From Thiohalocapsa sp. ML1 (lineage in GTDB: Bacteria; Pseudomonadota; Gammaproteobacteria; Chromatiales; Chromatiaceae): DNA of 64,000 bases. A model generated the notes under the pieces. That model ran no database searches and was not told where the DNA came from. It worked only from the letters and a program-made list of their open reading frames with translations. The translations under genes and the position numbers were made by a program. Below are positions 45,860 to 54,894 of the stretch, piece by piece; the stretch's first letter is position 1, and each line of letters opens with the position of its first letter. The DNA lies in the NCBI RefSeq assembly GCF_001469165.1, contig NZ_JABX01000014.1, positions 1 through 64,000 of the forward strand. The letters are read 5' to 3'.

Positions 45860-46168
45860 TCAGGCGTTATCCCGTGCGCTGGTGCGACATTCGGCCAGAG
45901 GTAGCGGCAAGACGACCGGCGCATCGATGAGAACGACCTTGGAGCGCCCGTGTGCGCCGCCGGCGAGCCGCACCCGCTGCCGCGGCACCCCGCAGGCAAC
46001 GGCGAGAAACTCGACCAGCCGGGCGTTGGCCTTGCCGTCCGCGGGTGGTGCCTTCAGCCGCACGCGCAGCTCGTCGCCGAGGGGCTCGCCGAAGGCGTCG
46101 TCCCGCGCCCGCGGCTGCACGCGCAGGTTGAGCCGCAGCGTCTTGCCGTCCCAGCGATACCAGCTCAA
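45860..46168 (-). CDS. yggU: DUF167/YggU family protein
   Basis: The 102-residue product begins MSWYRWDGKTLRLNLRVQPR and has LKAPPADGKANARLVEFLA and GRSKVVLIDAP, all typical of YggU. Translation seems to start at a TTG. The biochemical role is not established. It lies 16 bases after yggT in the conserved yggS-proC-yggT-yggU cluster. Confidence 0.92.
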   Translation of the reverse strand: MSWYRWDGKTLRLNLRVQPRARDDAFGEPLGDELRVRLKAPPADGKANARLVEFLAVACGVPRQRVRLAGGAHGRSKVVLIDAPVVLPLPLAECRTSARDNA

Positions 46169-46184
46169 GGCGCGGGCGGAAGGG

Positions 46185-46760
46185 TCAGAACGGGCTGCCG
46201 GTGAGCGCGCGCAGCGGCGGCAACAGCAGCATTTGCAGCAGCACCAGCCCGATCATCGCCACCATCGGGGATAGATCGATGCCGCTGATGGCCGGCAGCA
46301 GGCGCTGCGCGGGCTCAAGGATCGGGTCCGTGAGACGGTTCAGGAGGCTCACTGCAGGGTTGTAGGGGTCCGGGTTGACCCAGCTCAGGATCACGCGCAC
46401 CAGGATTGCGAACAGGAAGATGCTGATGATGAGCCCAACCAGCGCCGGCACGGCCCAGGCCAGTGCGATGAGCGGCCGAAAGCCGAGCCCGAGCAGCCAG
46501 GCGAGCAGCGTCAGCTCCACCGCCTTCAACACCCAGGCGAGCACGACGGAGGCGATGTCGATGCCGGCGTAGCCCGGGATGACCTTGCGCAATGGCCGCA
46601 GCACCGGCGACGTGAGGGTCACCACGAACTGCGAGATGGGGTTGTAGAAGTCCGCCCGCGCCCACTGCAACAGGAAGCGGATGACGACGATGCTGATGTA
46701 GAGCCCGAACAGGGTCTTGATCAGAAAGATCAGCGGTTCGGTGAGGTAGGCCTGGGTCAT
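46185..46760 (-). CDS. yggT: YggT family membrane protein
   Basis: The 191-residue protein holds two YggT repeats, each a pair of hydrophobic helices followed by a loop with the VNPDPYNP-like or RADFYNPISQFV motif and a PVLRPLRKVIP or PILEPAQRLLP segment. Homologues are inner-membrane proteins linked to osmotic adaptation and cell division. It overlaps proC by four bases. Confidence 0.94.
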   Translation of the reverse strand: MTQAYLTEPLIFLIKTLFGLYISIVVIRFLLQWARADFYNPISQFVVTLTSPVLRPLRKVIPGYAGIDIASVVLAWVLKAVELTLLAWLLGLGFRPLIALAWAVPALVGLIISIFLFAILVRVILSWVNPDPYNPAVSLLNRLTDPILEPAQRLLPAISGIDLSPMVAMIGLVLLQMLLLPPLRALTGSPF

Positions 46761-47593
46761 GCGTCGGCTCCGAGCAACTGGGACAACTCCACGGCGCGGG
46801 CACGGGCGGCGGCGACGGCGCGGGTCACCAGCGCCTCCAAGCCGCCCTCGGTGAGCACCTCCAGCGCGCGCTCGGTGGTGCCGCCGGGCGAGGTGACGCG
46901 CCGGCGCAGCTCTTCGGGCGATTCGTCGCTCTCCATGGCCATGCGCGCGGCGCCGAGCGCGGTCTGGATGCTCAGCAGTCGCGCGGCCTCGGGCTCCAGG
47001 CCCTCGGCGACGGCGGCGTGCTCGAGCGCCTCCATCAGCAGCAGGAAGTATGCGGGCCCGCTGCCGGACACGGCGGTGACGGCATCCAGGTCCCGTTCAC
47101 CGGCAACCCAGCGCGTGAGCCCGCCGGCGCGCATGATCTCCTCGGCGAGGTTGCGCTGCGCGGGCGTGGCAATGGCGTTGGCGTGCAGCGCGATGGCGCC
47201 GGACTGCACCAGCACCGGCGTGTTCGGCATGCTGCGCACCAGCGGCACCGGGCGGCCGAGCCAGGCACAGATAGACGCCTCGGTGACGCCCGCCATGACG
47301 GAGACGACGAGCGGTGCGGGCTCACGCAGTTGCCCCGCGAGCGCGCGGCAGACCGCGGGCGCCACCTGCGGCTTCACCGCGAGCACGATGACCTCCGCAT
47401 CGGCGACGGCCGCCGCATTGCTGTCGGTGGTGTGAATGCCATGCGCCTCGCCGAGCCGCGTGCGCTGCTCCGGCAGCGGGTCGCTGACGGTCAGCGCCGT
47501 CGGCGCATGACCATCGGCGATGAGGCCGGCGACCAGGCTGCGGGCCATGTTGCCGCCGCCGATGAAGGCGATGCGGGTCTGACTCAGTGGCAT
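46757..47593 (-). CDS. proC: Pyrroline-5-carboxylate reductase
   Basis: The 278-residue enzyme reduces pyrroline-5-carboxylate to proline with NAD(P)H. It has the Rossmann motif FIGGGNMARSLVAGL, LAVKPQVAP, RSMPNTPVLV and the C-terminal SGSGPAYFLLLMEAL and VTSPGGTTERALEVL. An AGGGAG site precedes the ATG. It overlaps yggT by four bases; yggS lies 141 bases upstream, separated by short tandem repeats. Confidence 0.97.
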   Translation of the reverse strand: MPLSQTRIAFIGGGNMARSLVAGLIADGHAPTALTVSDPLPEQRTRLGEAHGIHTTDSNAAAVADAEVIVLAVKPQVAPAVCRALAGQLREPAPLVVSVMAGVTEASICAWLGRPVPLVRSMPNTPVLVQSGAIALHANAIATPAQRNLAEEIMRAGGLTRWVAGERDLDAVTAVSGSGPAYFLLLMEALEHAAVAEGLEPEAARLLSIQTALGAARMAMESDESPEELRRRVTSPGGTTERALEVLTEGGLEALVTRAVAAARARAVELSQLLGADA

Positions 47594-47620
47594 GTTGAGA
47601 TCGACTCCCTATGGTGGTCG

Positions 47621-47680
47621 AAAATGGTGGCTGCGAAACGTGGCTGCGAAACGTGGCTGCAAATGGCGGCTGCAAAACGA
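47621..47680. repeat. Imperfect 13-14-bp tandem repeat
   Basis: GTGGCTGCGAAAC-type units (GTGGCTGCGAAAC, GTGGCTGCAAAT, GCGGCTGCAAAAC) occur four times in a row in the yggS-proC gap. A short hairpin GCCCGC-TGT-GCGGGC follows at about 47684. The role is unclear. Confidence 0.8.
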
Positions 47681-47734
47681 GGCCCGCTGTGCGGGCTCGA
47701 CGCCGGGCGGTGGCGCCCGACGCCTGCGCGAGCG

Positions 47735-48448
47735 TCAGCGGTGCGCGGTGCCGACGCGTGCGCCGAAGATCGCGGTGCCCACGCGGACCATTGTAGCGCC
47801 CTCGGCGATGGCCGCTTCCAGGTCGTCGGTCATGCCCATGGACAGGGTCGGCAGCGGCAGCGCCGGTGTCGCGAGGCGCTCGCGCAGCGCCCGCAGCGCG
47901 GCGAAGGGCCGACGCTGCGCGGCGAGGTCGTCGGCCGGTGCCGGCAGCGTCATCAGTCCCTGCACGCCGATGCCGTCGATGCCGCGGCAGGCGGCGATGA
48001 AGTCCGCGACGGCCTCGGGCGCGAGCCCGCCCTTGCTCGCCTCGCCGCTTAGGTTCACTTGCACGCAGCAGGCGAGCGGGCCGAGCGCCGCCGGGCGCTG
48101 CGCGCCGAGCCGGCGCGCGTGCTTGAGCTCGCAGAGGCCGTGCACCCACGCGAAATGGCCCGCGATGTCGCGCGTCTTGTTGGTCTGCACCCGGCCGATG
48201 AAGTGCCAGGTCAGCGGTAGGTGCGCGAGGGCTGCCTGCTTGTCCAGCGCCTCCTGCACGTAGCTCTCGCCGAAGGCCGCCTGGCCCGCGGCATGGGCCG
48301 CGGCGACGCTGTCGGCGCCATGCACCTTACTGACGGCGAGCAGCGCGACGCTGCCGGGCGGGCGCCCGTAGCGGGCCTCCGCGGCGGCGATGCGCTCACG
48401 AACCCGCGCGAGGTTGTCCGCGATGGTCAGGGCGAGGTTTGCGGTCAT
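47735..48448 (-). CDS. yggS: YggS family PLP-homeostasis protein
   Basis: The 237-residue protein has the alanine-racemase-like barrel with the PLP lysine in LLAVSKVHGAD, FGESYVQEA, WHFIGRVQTNK and SMGMTDDLEAAI with VRVGTAIFG at the end. It binds pyridoxal phosphate and buffers its level; no catalytic activity is known. It starts 18 bases after rdgB stops, so it is probably in one transcript with it. Confidence 0.96.
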   Translation of the reverse strand: MTANLALTIADNLARVRERIAAAEARYGRPPGSVALLAVSKVHGADSVAAAHAAGQAAFGESYVQEALDKQAALAHLPLTWHFIGRVQTNKTRDIAGHFAWVHGLCELKHARRLGAQRPAALGPLACCVQVNLSGEASKGGLAPEAVADFIAACRGIDGIGVQGLMTLPAPADDLAAQRRPFAALRALRERLATPALPLPTLSMGMTDDLEAAIAEGATMVRVGTAIFGARVGTAHR

Positions 48449-48466
48449 GCGGTTCGTCGGTGGCGC

Positions 48467-49102
48467 TCAGTCGTCGGCGTGTTGGTGCTGGCCGGCGGCG
48501 TCGGTGATCTGCGCCACCAGCGCGCGCAGGGCCTGGCCGCGGTGACTCAGGCGATTCTTGGTGTCGGGGTCCAGCTCCGCGGCGGCACAGCCATGGGTCG
48601 GCACGAAGAACAGCGGGTCGTAGCCGAAGCCGTTCTCGCCGCGCGGCGCGCGCAGGATGCGCCCCTCCCAGGTGCCGAGACAGATCAACGGGGTCGGGTC
48701 CAGCGGATGGCGCAGATAGACCATGACGCAGCGATAGCGTGCCGTGCGCGCGCCGTCCGGCACCTCGGCGAGGTCCGCAAGCAGCTTGTCGTTGTTGGCC
48801 TGATCGTCGGCTCCCGGGCCCGCGTAGCGCGCCGAGTAGATGCCGGGGGCGCCGTCCAAGGCGTCCACCTCGATGCCGGAGTCATCGGCGATGGCCGCAA
48901 GTCCGCTGCCCGCCGCCGCATGGCGCGCCTTTAGGATCGCGTTCTCGACGAAGCTGAGCCCGGTCTCCTCGGCCTCCGGGAGGCCGAAGGCCCGCTGCGG
49001 CTGCACCGCGACACCGGCACCGGCGAGCAGTTGGCCGATCTCGCGCAGCTTGCCCGGGTTGTTGCTGGCAAGCACGATGTCGCTCGGTCGGTGCACAGGC
49101 AT
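48467..49102 (-). CDS. rdgB: RdgB/HAM1 non-canonical purine NTP pyrophosphatase
   Basis: The 211-residue enzyme removes dITP and XTP from the nucleotide pool. It has the N-terminal VLASNNPGKLREI motif, SFVENAILKARHAA, ADDSGIEVDALDGAPG and a C-terminal FGYDPLFFVP. It lies between rph and yggS in the same orientation, 49 bases after rph. Confidence 0.97.
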   Translation of the reverse strand: MPVHRPSDIVLASNNPGKLREIGQLLAGAGVAVQPQRAFGLPEAEETGLSFVENAILKARHAAAGSGLAAIADDSGIEVDALDGAPGIYSARYAGPGADDQANNDKLLADLAEVPDGARTARYRCVMVYLRHPLDPTPLICLGTWEGRILRAPRGENGFGYDPLFFVPTHGCAAAELDPDTKNRLSHRGQALRALVAQITDAAGQHQHADD

Positions 49103-49151
49103 GGTGGGATGCTCCGGGCTTGGGTTGTCGCAGGACCGGCGTCGGCTGCCC

Positions 49152-49871
<720 letters not shown>

Positions 49872-49926
49872 TCGGGTTCTCCTATGGCGGTGAAACGGAT
49901 CGGGGGCAAGGCTGGTGCGCGGGTGC

Positions 49927-50820
49927 TCAGCCGAACTGCAAGTGCTGCTCGCCGTGCTCCTGCATGACGCGAAGCATCGCGCCCGCGTCCGGCGGGCGGC
50001 GCTCCGGAACCAGGTCGGTGGACTGGTCGATGAGGGCGAGCAGCCACTGCGGGTATTGATCGGCGAACAGCTCCAGCGACGGCACCACCGCGTCGTCCGC
50101 CAGGCGCTCCGGGGCCGGTTGCATGGTATTGCCCTCGATGCAGCAGCGCAGGGACGCGCCGACGGCATACACATCGGTCCAGGGGCCGATCTTGCCGCCC
50201 TGGCGGTACTGCTCCGGCGGCGAGTAACCCGCGGTGATGACATGGCTCGCCGTGCTGCCGCCGATGGTCAGCACCTGCGCGGCGCCGAGGTCCAGCAGCA
50301 GCGGGTCGTGCCCGTTGCGCAAATGAATGTTGCCGGGCTTCACGTCCAGATGCAGCATGGCGCGGGCGTGCATCGTGTGCAGCGCGTCCAGCAGCGGAAC
50401 GAAGATCCGCAACAGGAGTGTCGTGCTGAGCCCGCCGCCGCGCTCGTGGACGAACTGGCCCAGATTCCGCCCCCGCTCGTGCTGCATTACGATGTAGCCC
50501 GTGTCGTTGCGCATGAACATGTTCAGCACCGCGACGATGTGCGGATGGGCGAGGGAAGCCATGACCTTCGCCTCCTGAAAGAACAGCCGGCGGTTGCGGT
50601 AGAGCGACTCGCGCTGCTTGCTATCCACCGGCAGCAGCCGCCCGTCGCTATGTCGGCGCGCGAGGCGCTTGGGCATGAACTCCTTGATCACGACCTCATC
50701 GCCCGTCTCCTCGTCCTCGGCAAGGTAGATCAGGCTGAAGCCGCCCTTGCCGATGGTATCGACGATGCGATAGCAATCCAGCGTGGTACCTGCTTCGAGG
50801 CTGTCGCGGGCGTGGCTCAT
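49927..50820 (-). CDS. Ser/Thr protein kinase (Hanks type)
   Basis: The 297-residue cytosolic protein has a complete kinase core: [14 protein letters not shown] glycine loop, VVIKEFMPK lysine, [11 protein letters not shown] catalytic loop, LLDLGAAQ in place of DFG, and a GYSPPEQY activation segment. There is no membrane helix or sensor domain. It lies between rph and yicC; in some purple bacteria a kinase and a PP2C phosphatase occupy this place, but no phosphatase is present here. It is divergent from yicC. Targets unknown. Confidence 0.92.
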   Translation of the reverse strand: MSHARDSLEAGTTLDCYRIVDTIGKGGFSLIYLAEDEETGDEVVIKEFMPKRLARRHSDGRLLPVDSKQRESLYRNRRLFFQEAKVMASLAHPHIVAVLNMFMRNDTGYIVMQHERGRNLGQFVHERGGGLSTTLLLRIFVPLLDALHTMHARAMLHLDVKPGNIHLRNGHDPLLLDLGAAQVLTIGGSTASHVITAGYSPPEQYRQGGKIGPWTDVYAVGASLRCCIEGNTMQPAPERLADDAVVPSLELFADQYPQWLLALIDQSTDLVPERRPPDAGAMLRVMQEHGEQHLQFG

Positions 50821-51061
50821 GCGGCGCTCTTGCTGCGGCGTCTGCGGGGTGCGGGCCTCAGGTCAGGGCCGCAGGGCATGCGTTCGGTTCCGGCGCCTCC
50901 GGCGCAACGCCAGCGCCGAAGCCCGAGCCGGTATGATAGCCGCTGCCGCGCGCTGTCGCGCCCCCGATGGGGTCGATGCGCAGCGCGCTTGCCGCCCGCG
51001 CCGCAGGCTCGGCACCGCCGCCCGACAACCCCACCCGCAAGCCCACACCGAGGTGAGCACG

Positions 51062-51928
51062 ATGACACGCAGCATGACGGCCTTCGCCCGCGAGAGCAGC
51101 ACCGGCGCATTCGGCCAGCTCACCTGGGAGCTGCGCTCGGTCAATCACCGCTTCCTGGAGCCGCACCTGCGCCTGCCGGACGACCTGCGCGGGTTGGAGA
51201 CGCCGGTGCGCGAGCGTCTCGCGGCAAGGCTCGGCCGCGGCAAGGTGGACTGCACACTGCGCTTCGCGCCGTCAGCAGACGATGCGGGCGTGCTCAAGGT
51301 CAATCGGCGGCTCTTGGAGCAGCTCCTGGTCGCCGCGGACCAGATCGCCACGCGGCTCGGTGAGCCCGCCACACCGCATGTCATCGACCTGCTGCGCTGG
51401 CCGGGCCTGCTGGAGGAGCCAGCGCAGGACACCGACGTCATCGCCGCCGCGGCCCTCGCGCTGCTGGAGCAGGCACTGGACAGCCTCATCGCCGCCCGCG
51501 AGCGCGAGGGCGAGCGGTTGCGGGCGTTGCTGCTCGCGCGCTGCGAGAAGCTCGCGGCCGAGGTGGACGCGGTGCGCGCGCGCATGCCCGATGTGCTGAC
51601 AGCCGTGCGCGCCCGCATTCGCGAGCGGCTCGCCGAGGTCAAGGCGGAGCTCGATCCGGCCCGGCTGGAGCAGGAGATGGCGCTGATCGCCCAACGCCTC
51701 GACGTGGACGAGGAGATGGACCGCCTCAAGGTGCACATCGCCGAGGTGCAGAAGTCCCTCGCCGGCGACGTGCCGGTCGGCCGGCGGCTCGATTTCCTGA
51801 TGCAGGAGCTCAACCGCGAGGCCAACACCCTGAGCTCGAAATCCGCCGACGCCGAGACCACCCACGCCGCGGTGGAGATGAAGGTGCTGATCGAGCAGAT
51901 GCGCGAGCAGGTGCAGAACCTGGAGTGA
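51062..51928 (+). CDS. yicC: YicC family endoribonuclease
   Basis: The ATG at 51062 follows GAGGTGAGCACG and gives 288 residues. SMTAFARESS and LRSVNHRFLEPHLRLPD open the YicC N-domain; the DUF1732 C-domain ends LSSKSADAETTHAAVEMKVL. E. coli YicC is an RNase that clips small RNA RyhB. The in-frame region before 51062 is not conserved. It is followed by gmk with essentially no gap, as in many gammaproteobacteria. Confidence 0.95.
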   Translation: MTRSMTAFARESSTGAFGQLTWELRSVNHRFLEPHLRLPDDLRGLETPVRERLAARLGRGKVDCTLRFAPSADDAGVLKVNRRLLEQLLVAADQIATRLGEPATPHVIDLLRWPGLLEEPAQDTDVIAAAALALLEQALDSLIAAREREGERLRALLLARCEKLAAEVDAVRARMPDVLTAVRARIRERLAEVKAELDPARLEQEMALIAQRLDVDEEMDRLKVHIAEVQKSLAGDVPVGRRLDFLMQELNREANTLSSKSADAETTHAAVEMKVLIEQMREQVQNLE

Positions 51929-51933
51929 CGAGC

Positions 51934-52584
51934 ATGCCGCAAGAAGCCAACGTTGCCGAGGCCGCCGCCCGCGGGCTCCTGTTCATCGTCTCGGCGCCGT
52001 CCGGCGCCGGCAAGACCAGCCTCGTGAAGGCGCTGCTCGATCAGGACTCGGGCCTCGCGCTGTCGGTGTCCTATACAACCCGCGCCCCGCGCGACGGCGA
52101 GCAGGACGGCGTGCACTATCACTTCGTCGACGCCGCCACCTTCGACCGCATGGCGGCGGCTGCAGCATTCGTCGAATACGCGCGCGTCTTCGGCAACGCC
52201 TACGGCACTGCTGCCGCGGCGCTCGGCGAGCAGCGCGACACCGGCACGGACGTGCTGCTCGAGATCGACTGGCAGGGCGCACGCCAGGTCCGGGAGCGCT
52301 TTCCGGATGCCGTCAGCGTGTTCATCGCCCCGCCGTCCCTTGCCGCGCTGGAATCAAGGCTCCGCGGTCGCGGCAAGGACAGCGACGAGATCATTGCCGG
52401 GCGCATGGCCCAGGCGCGAGACGAGCTGAGCCACCACGACGAATACGACTACCTGGTCGTCAACGACGACTTTGCCACGGCACTCGGCGAGCTCCACGCC
52501 ATCGTCATCGCCGAACGCCTGCGCGAGCCGCGCCAGGCCTGCCGGCACGCCGCGGCGCTGCGGGCGATGCTCGGCGGCGGCTGA
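51934..52584 (+). CDS. gmk: Guanylate kinase
   Basis: I chose the ATG at 51934 (216 residues); a GTG at 51925 would overlap the yicC stop. The enzyme phosphorylates GMP. It shows the P-loop SAPSGAGKTSLV, SVSYTTRAPRDGEQDGVHYHF for GMP binding and VLLEIDWQGARQVR. Normally rpoZ and spoT follow directly; here 6.2 kb of accessory DNA intervenes. Confidence 0.96.
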   Translation: MPQEANVAEAAARGLLFIVSAPSGAGKTSLVKALLDQDSGLALSVSYTTRAPRDGEQDGVHYHFVDAATFDRMAAAAAFVEYARVFGNAYGTAAAALGEQRDTGTDVLLEIDWQGARQVRERFPDAVSVFIAPPSLAALESRLRGRGKDSDEIIAGRMAQARDELSHHDEYDYLVVNDDFATALGELHAIVIAERLREPRQACRHAAALRAMLGGG

Positions 52585-52622
52585 GCGCCGCGCTGCGCTC
52601 GGTGGGCTGCGGGCGCCATTCC

Positions 52623-52672
52623 GCTCCGAGGGCCGAGGGAGCCCGCCTCGGCCCTCGGCCCTCGGCCCTTAT
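52623..52672. repeat. Composite intergenic repeat, copy e (7-bp array)
   Basis: GAGGGCCGAGGGAGCCCGCC then CCTCGGCCCTCGGCCCTCGG and CCCTT form an inverted pair of heptamer arrays just after gmk. The orientation pairs the two arms, so a hairpin is possible and may serve as a transcription stop for gmk. Confidence 0.8.
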
Positions 52673-52680
52673 TGGAGGAG

Positions 52681-52878
52681 ATGTTGCTGGCCGCGCGGCG
52701 GGCTGCCGAAAGGGCACAGCAAGAGCGGACGCAGTTCAACAGCGGGTTGAAGGCAGCCTACTACGATGTTCTGACCGTCCCACGTGAGCAGGCCGCAGCG
52801 CTCGATCTGGACCCCAAGGAATTCGGGCTCGCCGATTACGATCCCGACGCCTTGCTGCAACAGGACCAAGCCGCCTAG
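52681..52878 (+). CDS. Small hypothetical protein
   Basis: An excellent GGAGGAG site lies directly before the ATG at 52681; the spacing is unusually short. The 65-residue product is charged and helical, with the acidic end DLDPKEFGLADYDPDALLQQ. I do not recognise a family. The size and acidity fit an antitoxin, but no toxin is adjacent on this strand. It opens the accessory block after gmk. Confidence 0.45.
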   Translation: MLLAARRAAERAQQERTQFNSGLKAAYYDVLTVPREQAAALDLDPKEFGLADYDPDALLQQDQAA

Positions 52879-53028
52879 CCGGCGCGGCAGGCCTTGATCG
52901 TAATCCCGACCAGCGCCGAGGGCTCCGTGCGTAGCCACGGCTTCCAGCCCTGACTCCGGTAGGCCAGGGTGGCCTGACTACGCGGACCGCGCGTCCGTGG
53001 TCGAAAGTATGATCAAGGCCATTTCTGG

Positions 53029-53298
53029 TCAGCCTGTCGTTTTGGAGAGAAGCGGGAAACGCTCAGGCTGACGAATCGACTGGACCGAAAGATCAACGTC
53101 AATCGCCGGCCAATACAGATGATCTTCGGTCGGACGCTCAACGTTGCAGAGTTGCTCAATCGTTGCGGACTTGAACCAAGGGAAGTCTGAAAACGGCACT
53201 GCAAGTTCTTCATCGTCAAGCAGAAGCCATAAGCAGCGCTTGGATATGCTCGTGACTTCAGCCGCCAAAGCGGACATTCTGGCTGAATCCTTCAACAC
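53029..53298 (-). CDS. DUF2442-domain protein
   Basis: The longest form has 89 residues. LDDEELAVPFSDFPWF, ATIEQLCNVE and LYWPAIDVDLSVQSI match DUF2442, a small domain often encoded just after a DUF4160 gene in toxin-antitoxin-like pairs. It overlaps the end of the DUF4160 remnant by seven bases. An internal ATG at 53277 is another possible start. Its partner is broken, so the pair is probably inactive. Confidence 0.75.
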   Translation of the reverse strand: MLKDSARMSALAAEVTSISKRCLWLLLDDEELAVPFSDFPWFKSATIEQLCNVERPTEDHLYWPAIDVDLSVQSIRQPERFPLLSKTTG

Positions 53299-53482
53299 CG
53301 CTCGCAGTCGCCGTAGGCCTTAATCGGCTTCAAATGCGGCAAGCGGAGGCCGTTGTCGCAGCACACTTTACGGAGATCGAAGATGCCTGGCATCGTGCCT
53401 CCGCGTCCGGGTGCGCGACATGAACATGGATATGGGACTCCTCGCGAGAACAGAAGAACAGTTGGCACTGACCGTCGCGGGC
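53292..53482 (-). pseudogene. DUF4160 remnant, frame-disrupted
   Basis: One frame encodes QCQLFFCSREESHIHVHVAH, the DUF4160 core; the continuation FDLRKVCCDNGLRLPHLKPI is found in a different frame at about 53300-53390. No proper start is present before the core, because the insertion element at 53503 begins just upstream. I read this as a DUF4160 gene with a frameshift and an IS-truncated 5' end. The frameshift claim depends on my alignment by eye to the family pattern. Confidence 0.55.
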
Positions 53483-53520
53483 AATTTACGGACGCTGCCG
53501 GGGGGGGTAGCCCCATACCA

Positions 53521-54894
53521 TTACCCATAACTTTCCCCGATGCTGCGCTGAGCCTCAAGTGCGAGGACGAAATCGGGGATGCGTTGCAGGCCGATCCAAA
53601 GGGTTTTCGATCCGGGAAAGCCGTCGCCCTTGCGATTGAGAAAGCCGCCGAGGGTGGCGACCATGCGCACCATGGTGTCGAGGGATGGCGGCACGGCGGG
53701 TGGTGGCTTGCGCTGGGTCACCAAATAGACCGCCTTCCATTCTTCCTCGGCGAAGACGCTGTCGCAGGGCATTTCCGGGCAGTCGCGTCCGAGCATGGTC
53801 AGGTACAACACACGCCAGGCGATGATCATGTAGAAGGCCAGCGCCGGCTCGAGGCGCTCGCGGGTCTCCAATTGCAGCTGCTCGACGCGGCAGCCGCTTT
53901 TCAAGACCTTGAAATAAAGCTCAATTTGCCACCTGCAGAGGTACCAGGAGAGGGTTTCGGCGGCCTGCTCGGCGCTCTCCACCGGCAGGTTGGTCAGCAG
54001 CAGCCACTCCAAGGGGTCTTCGCCTGCGGGCGGGTGTGGCTCGGTGGCGAGCAGTGCGGTGACGGTGACCTCGGCCAAAGTGCGGTCGGGGCGCGGCGGT
54101 GGCTTGAGGGTGACGCGCACGGCCTTGATCTGTTGGTGGACGGTGCGCGCACGCCGGCCCTTGGCGGGGGGGCGCTCGAAGCTGATCTCGCTGAGCACGG
54201 GGGCGGCATCAAGGACTGCGCGCAGCTTGCGTCCATCGGCCAGCAGCCGCTCGGTATGCTGCACGCGCACCAGCCAGTCGGCGCTGCGCTCGGGACAGGG
54301 GGCTTCGACGAACAGGTCGTAGATGTCGCCTTCGCGGTCGGCGATGTAGGTGATGCGGGTGTCGGCCAGTGTCTCGGCCAAGGCGTTGACGCGAGCAAAG
54401 CCATCGATCCAACGCACGCTCTCTTTCTCTTCGAGGGGGCGATTGCGATCCTTCTCCTGGCCGATGCTGCCGGGCTCACGCACCCAGGTGTAGGCATCGA
54501 GCAGTCCGAGCGGAACCCGCTCCGGGGTCACCACCAGGGTCGGATGCAGATACATCCCCCAACGGGTCTCGTAGTTGAGCGGGCCGAGTCCGGCCATGCT
54601 GGCCTTCTTGGTGGTGTAGTCCAGCTCAGTGGTGTCCTGAATGCACAACACCCGCCGATAGGCACGCAAACGCTCCTCGGTGCAGGCGCTATGCGGGGCG
54701 AGCACGCGCTCGGGCGTTACCTCGGCGTGGTCGAACAGGCGGTAGGCGGCGCGGGTCTCGTCCCAGCCCCCGCAGGCGGCGGGAATGCTCAACGTCGGTT
54801 TCTCCCCCAGTTTCTGCAGCAGGCGGCGCGCGCGGCGATCGAGGCGGCGATCGCCAAGATCGATGGCGCCGAGCTCGTCGGCCAGCGCACTCAT
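53521..54894 (-). CDS. IS4-family DDE transposase
   Basis: The ATG at 54894 overlaps the DUF4338 stop as ATGA and gives 457 residues; the open extension upstream lies in the DUF4338 gene. The N-terminus LGDRRLDRRARRLLQKLGEK is the Tn5/IS4-like DNA-binding region. Catalytic residues appear as CIQDTTELDY (first D), YIADREGDIYDLF (second D) and YLCRWQIELYFKVLK, a perfect Y-2-R-3-E-6-K signature. It moves the element by cut-and-paste. No frameshift or stop is seen, so it is probably active. Confidence 0.93.
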   Translation of the reverse strand: MSALADELGAIDLGDRRLDRRARRLLQKLGEKPTLSIPAACGGWDETRAAYRLFDHAEVTPERVLAPHSACTEERLRAYRRVLCIQDTTELDYTTKKASMAGLGPLNYETRWGMYLHPTLVVTPERVPLGLLDAYTWVREPGSIGQEKDRNRPLEEKESVRWIDGFARVNALAETLADTRITYIADREGDIYDLFVEAPCPERSADWLVRVQHTERLLADGRKLRAVLDAAPVLSEISFERPPAKGRRARTVHQQIKAVRVTLKPPPRPDRTLAEVTVTALLATEPHPPAGEDPLEWLLLTNLPVESAEQAAETLSWYLCRWQIELYFKVLKSGCRVEQLQLETRERLEPALAFYMIIAWRVLYLTMLGRDCPEMPCDSVFAEEEWKAVYLVTQRKPPPAVPPSLDTMVRMVATLGGFLNRKGDGFPGSKTLWIGLQRIPDFVLALEAQRSIGESYG

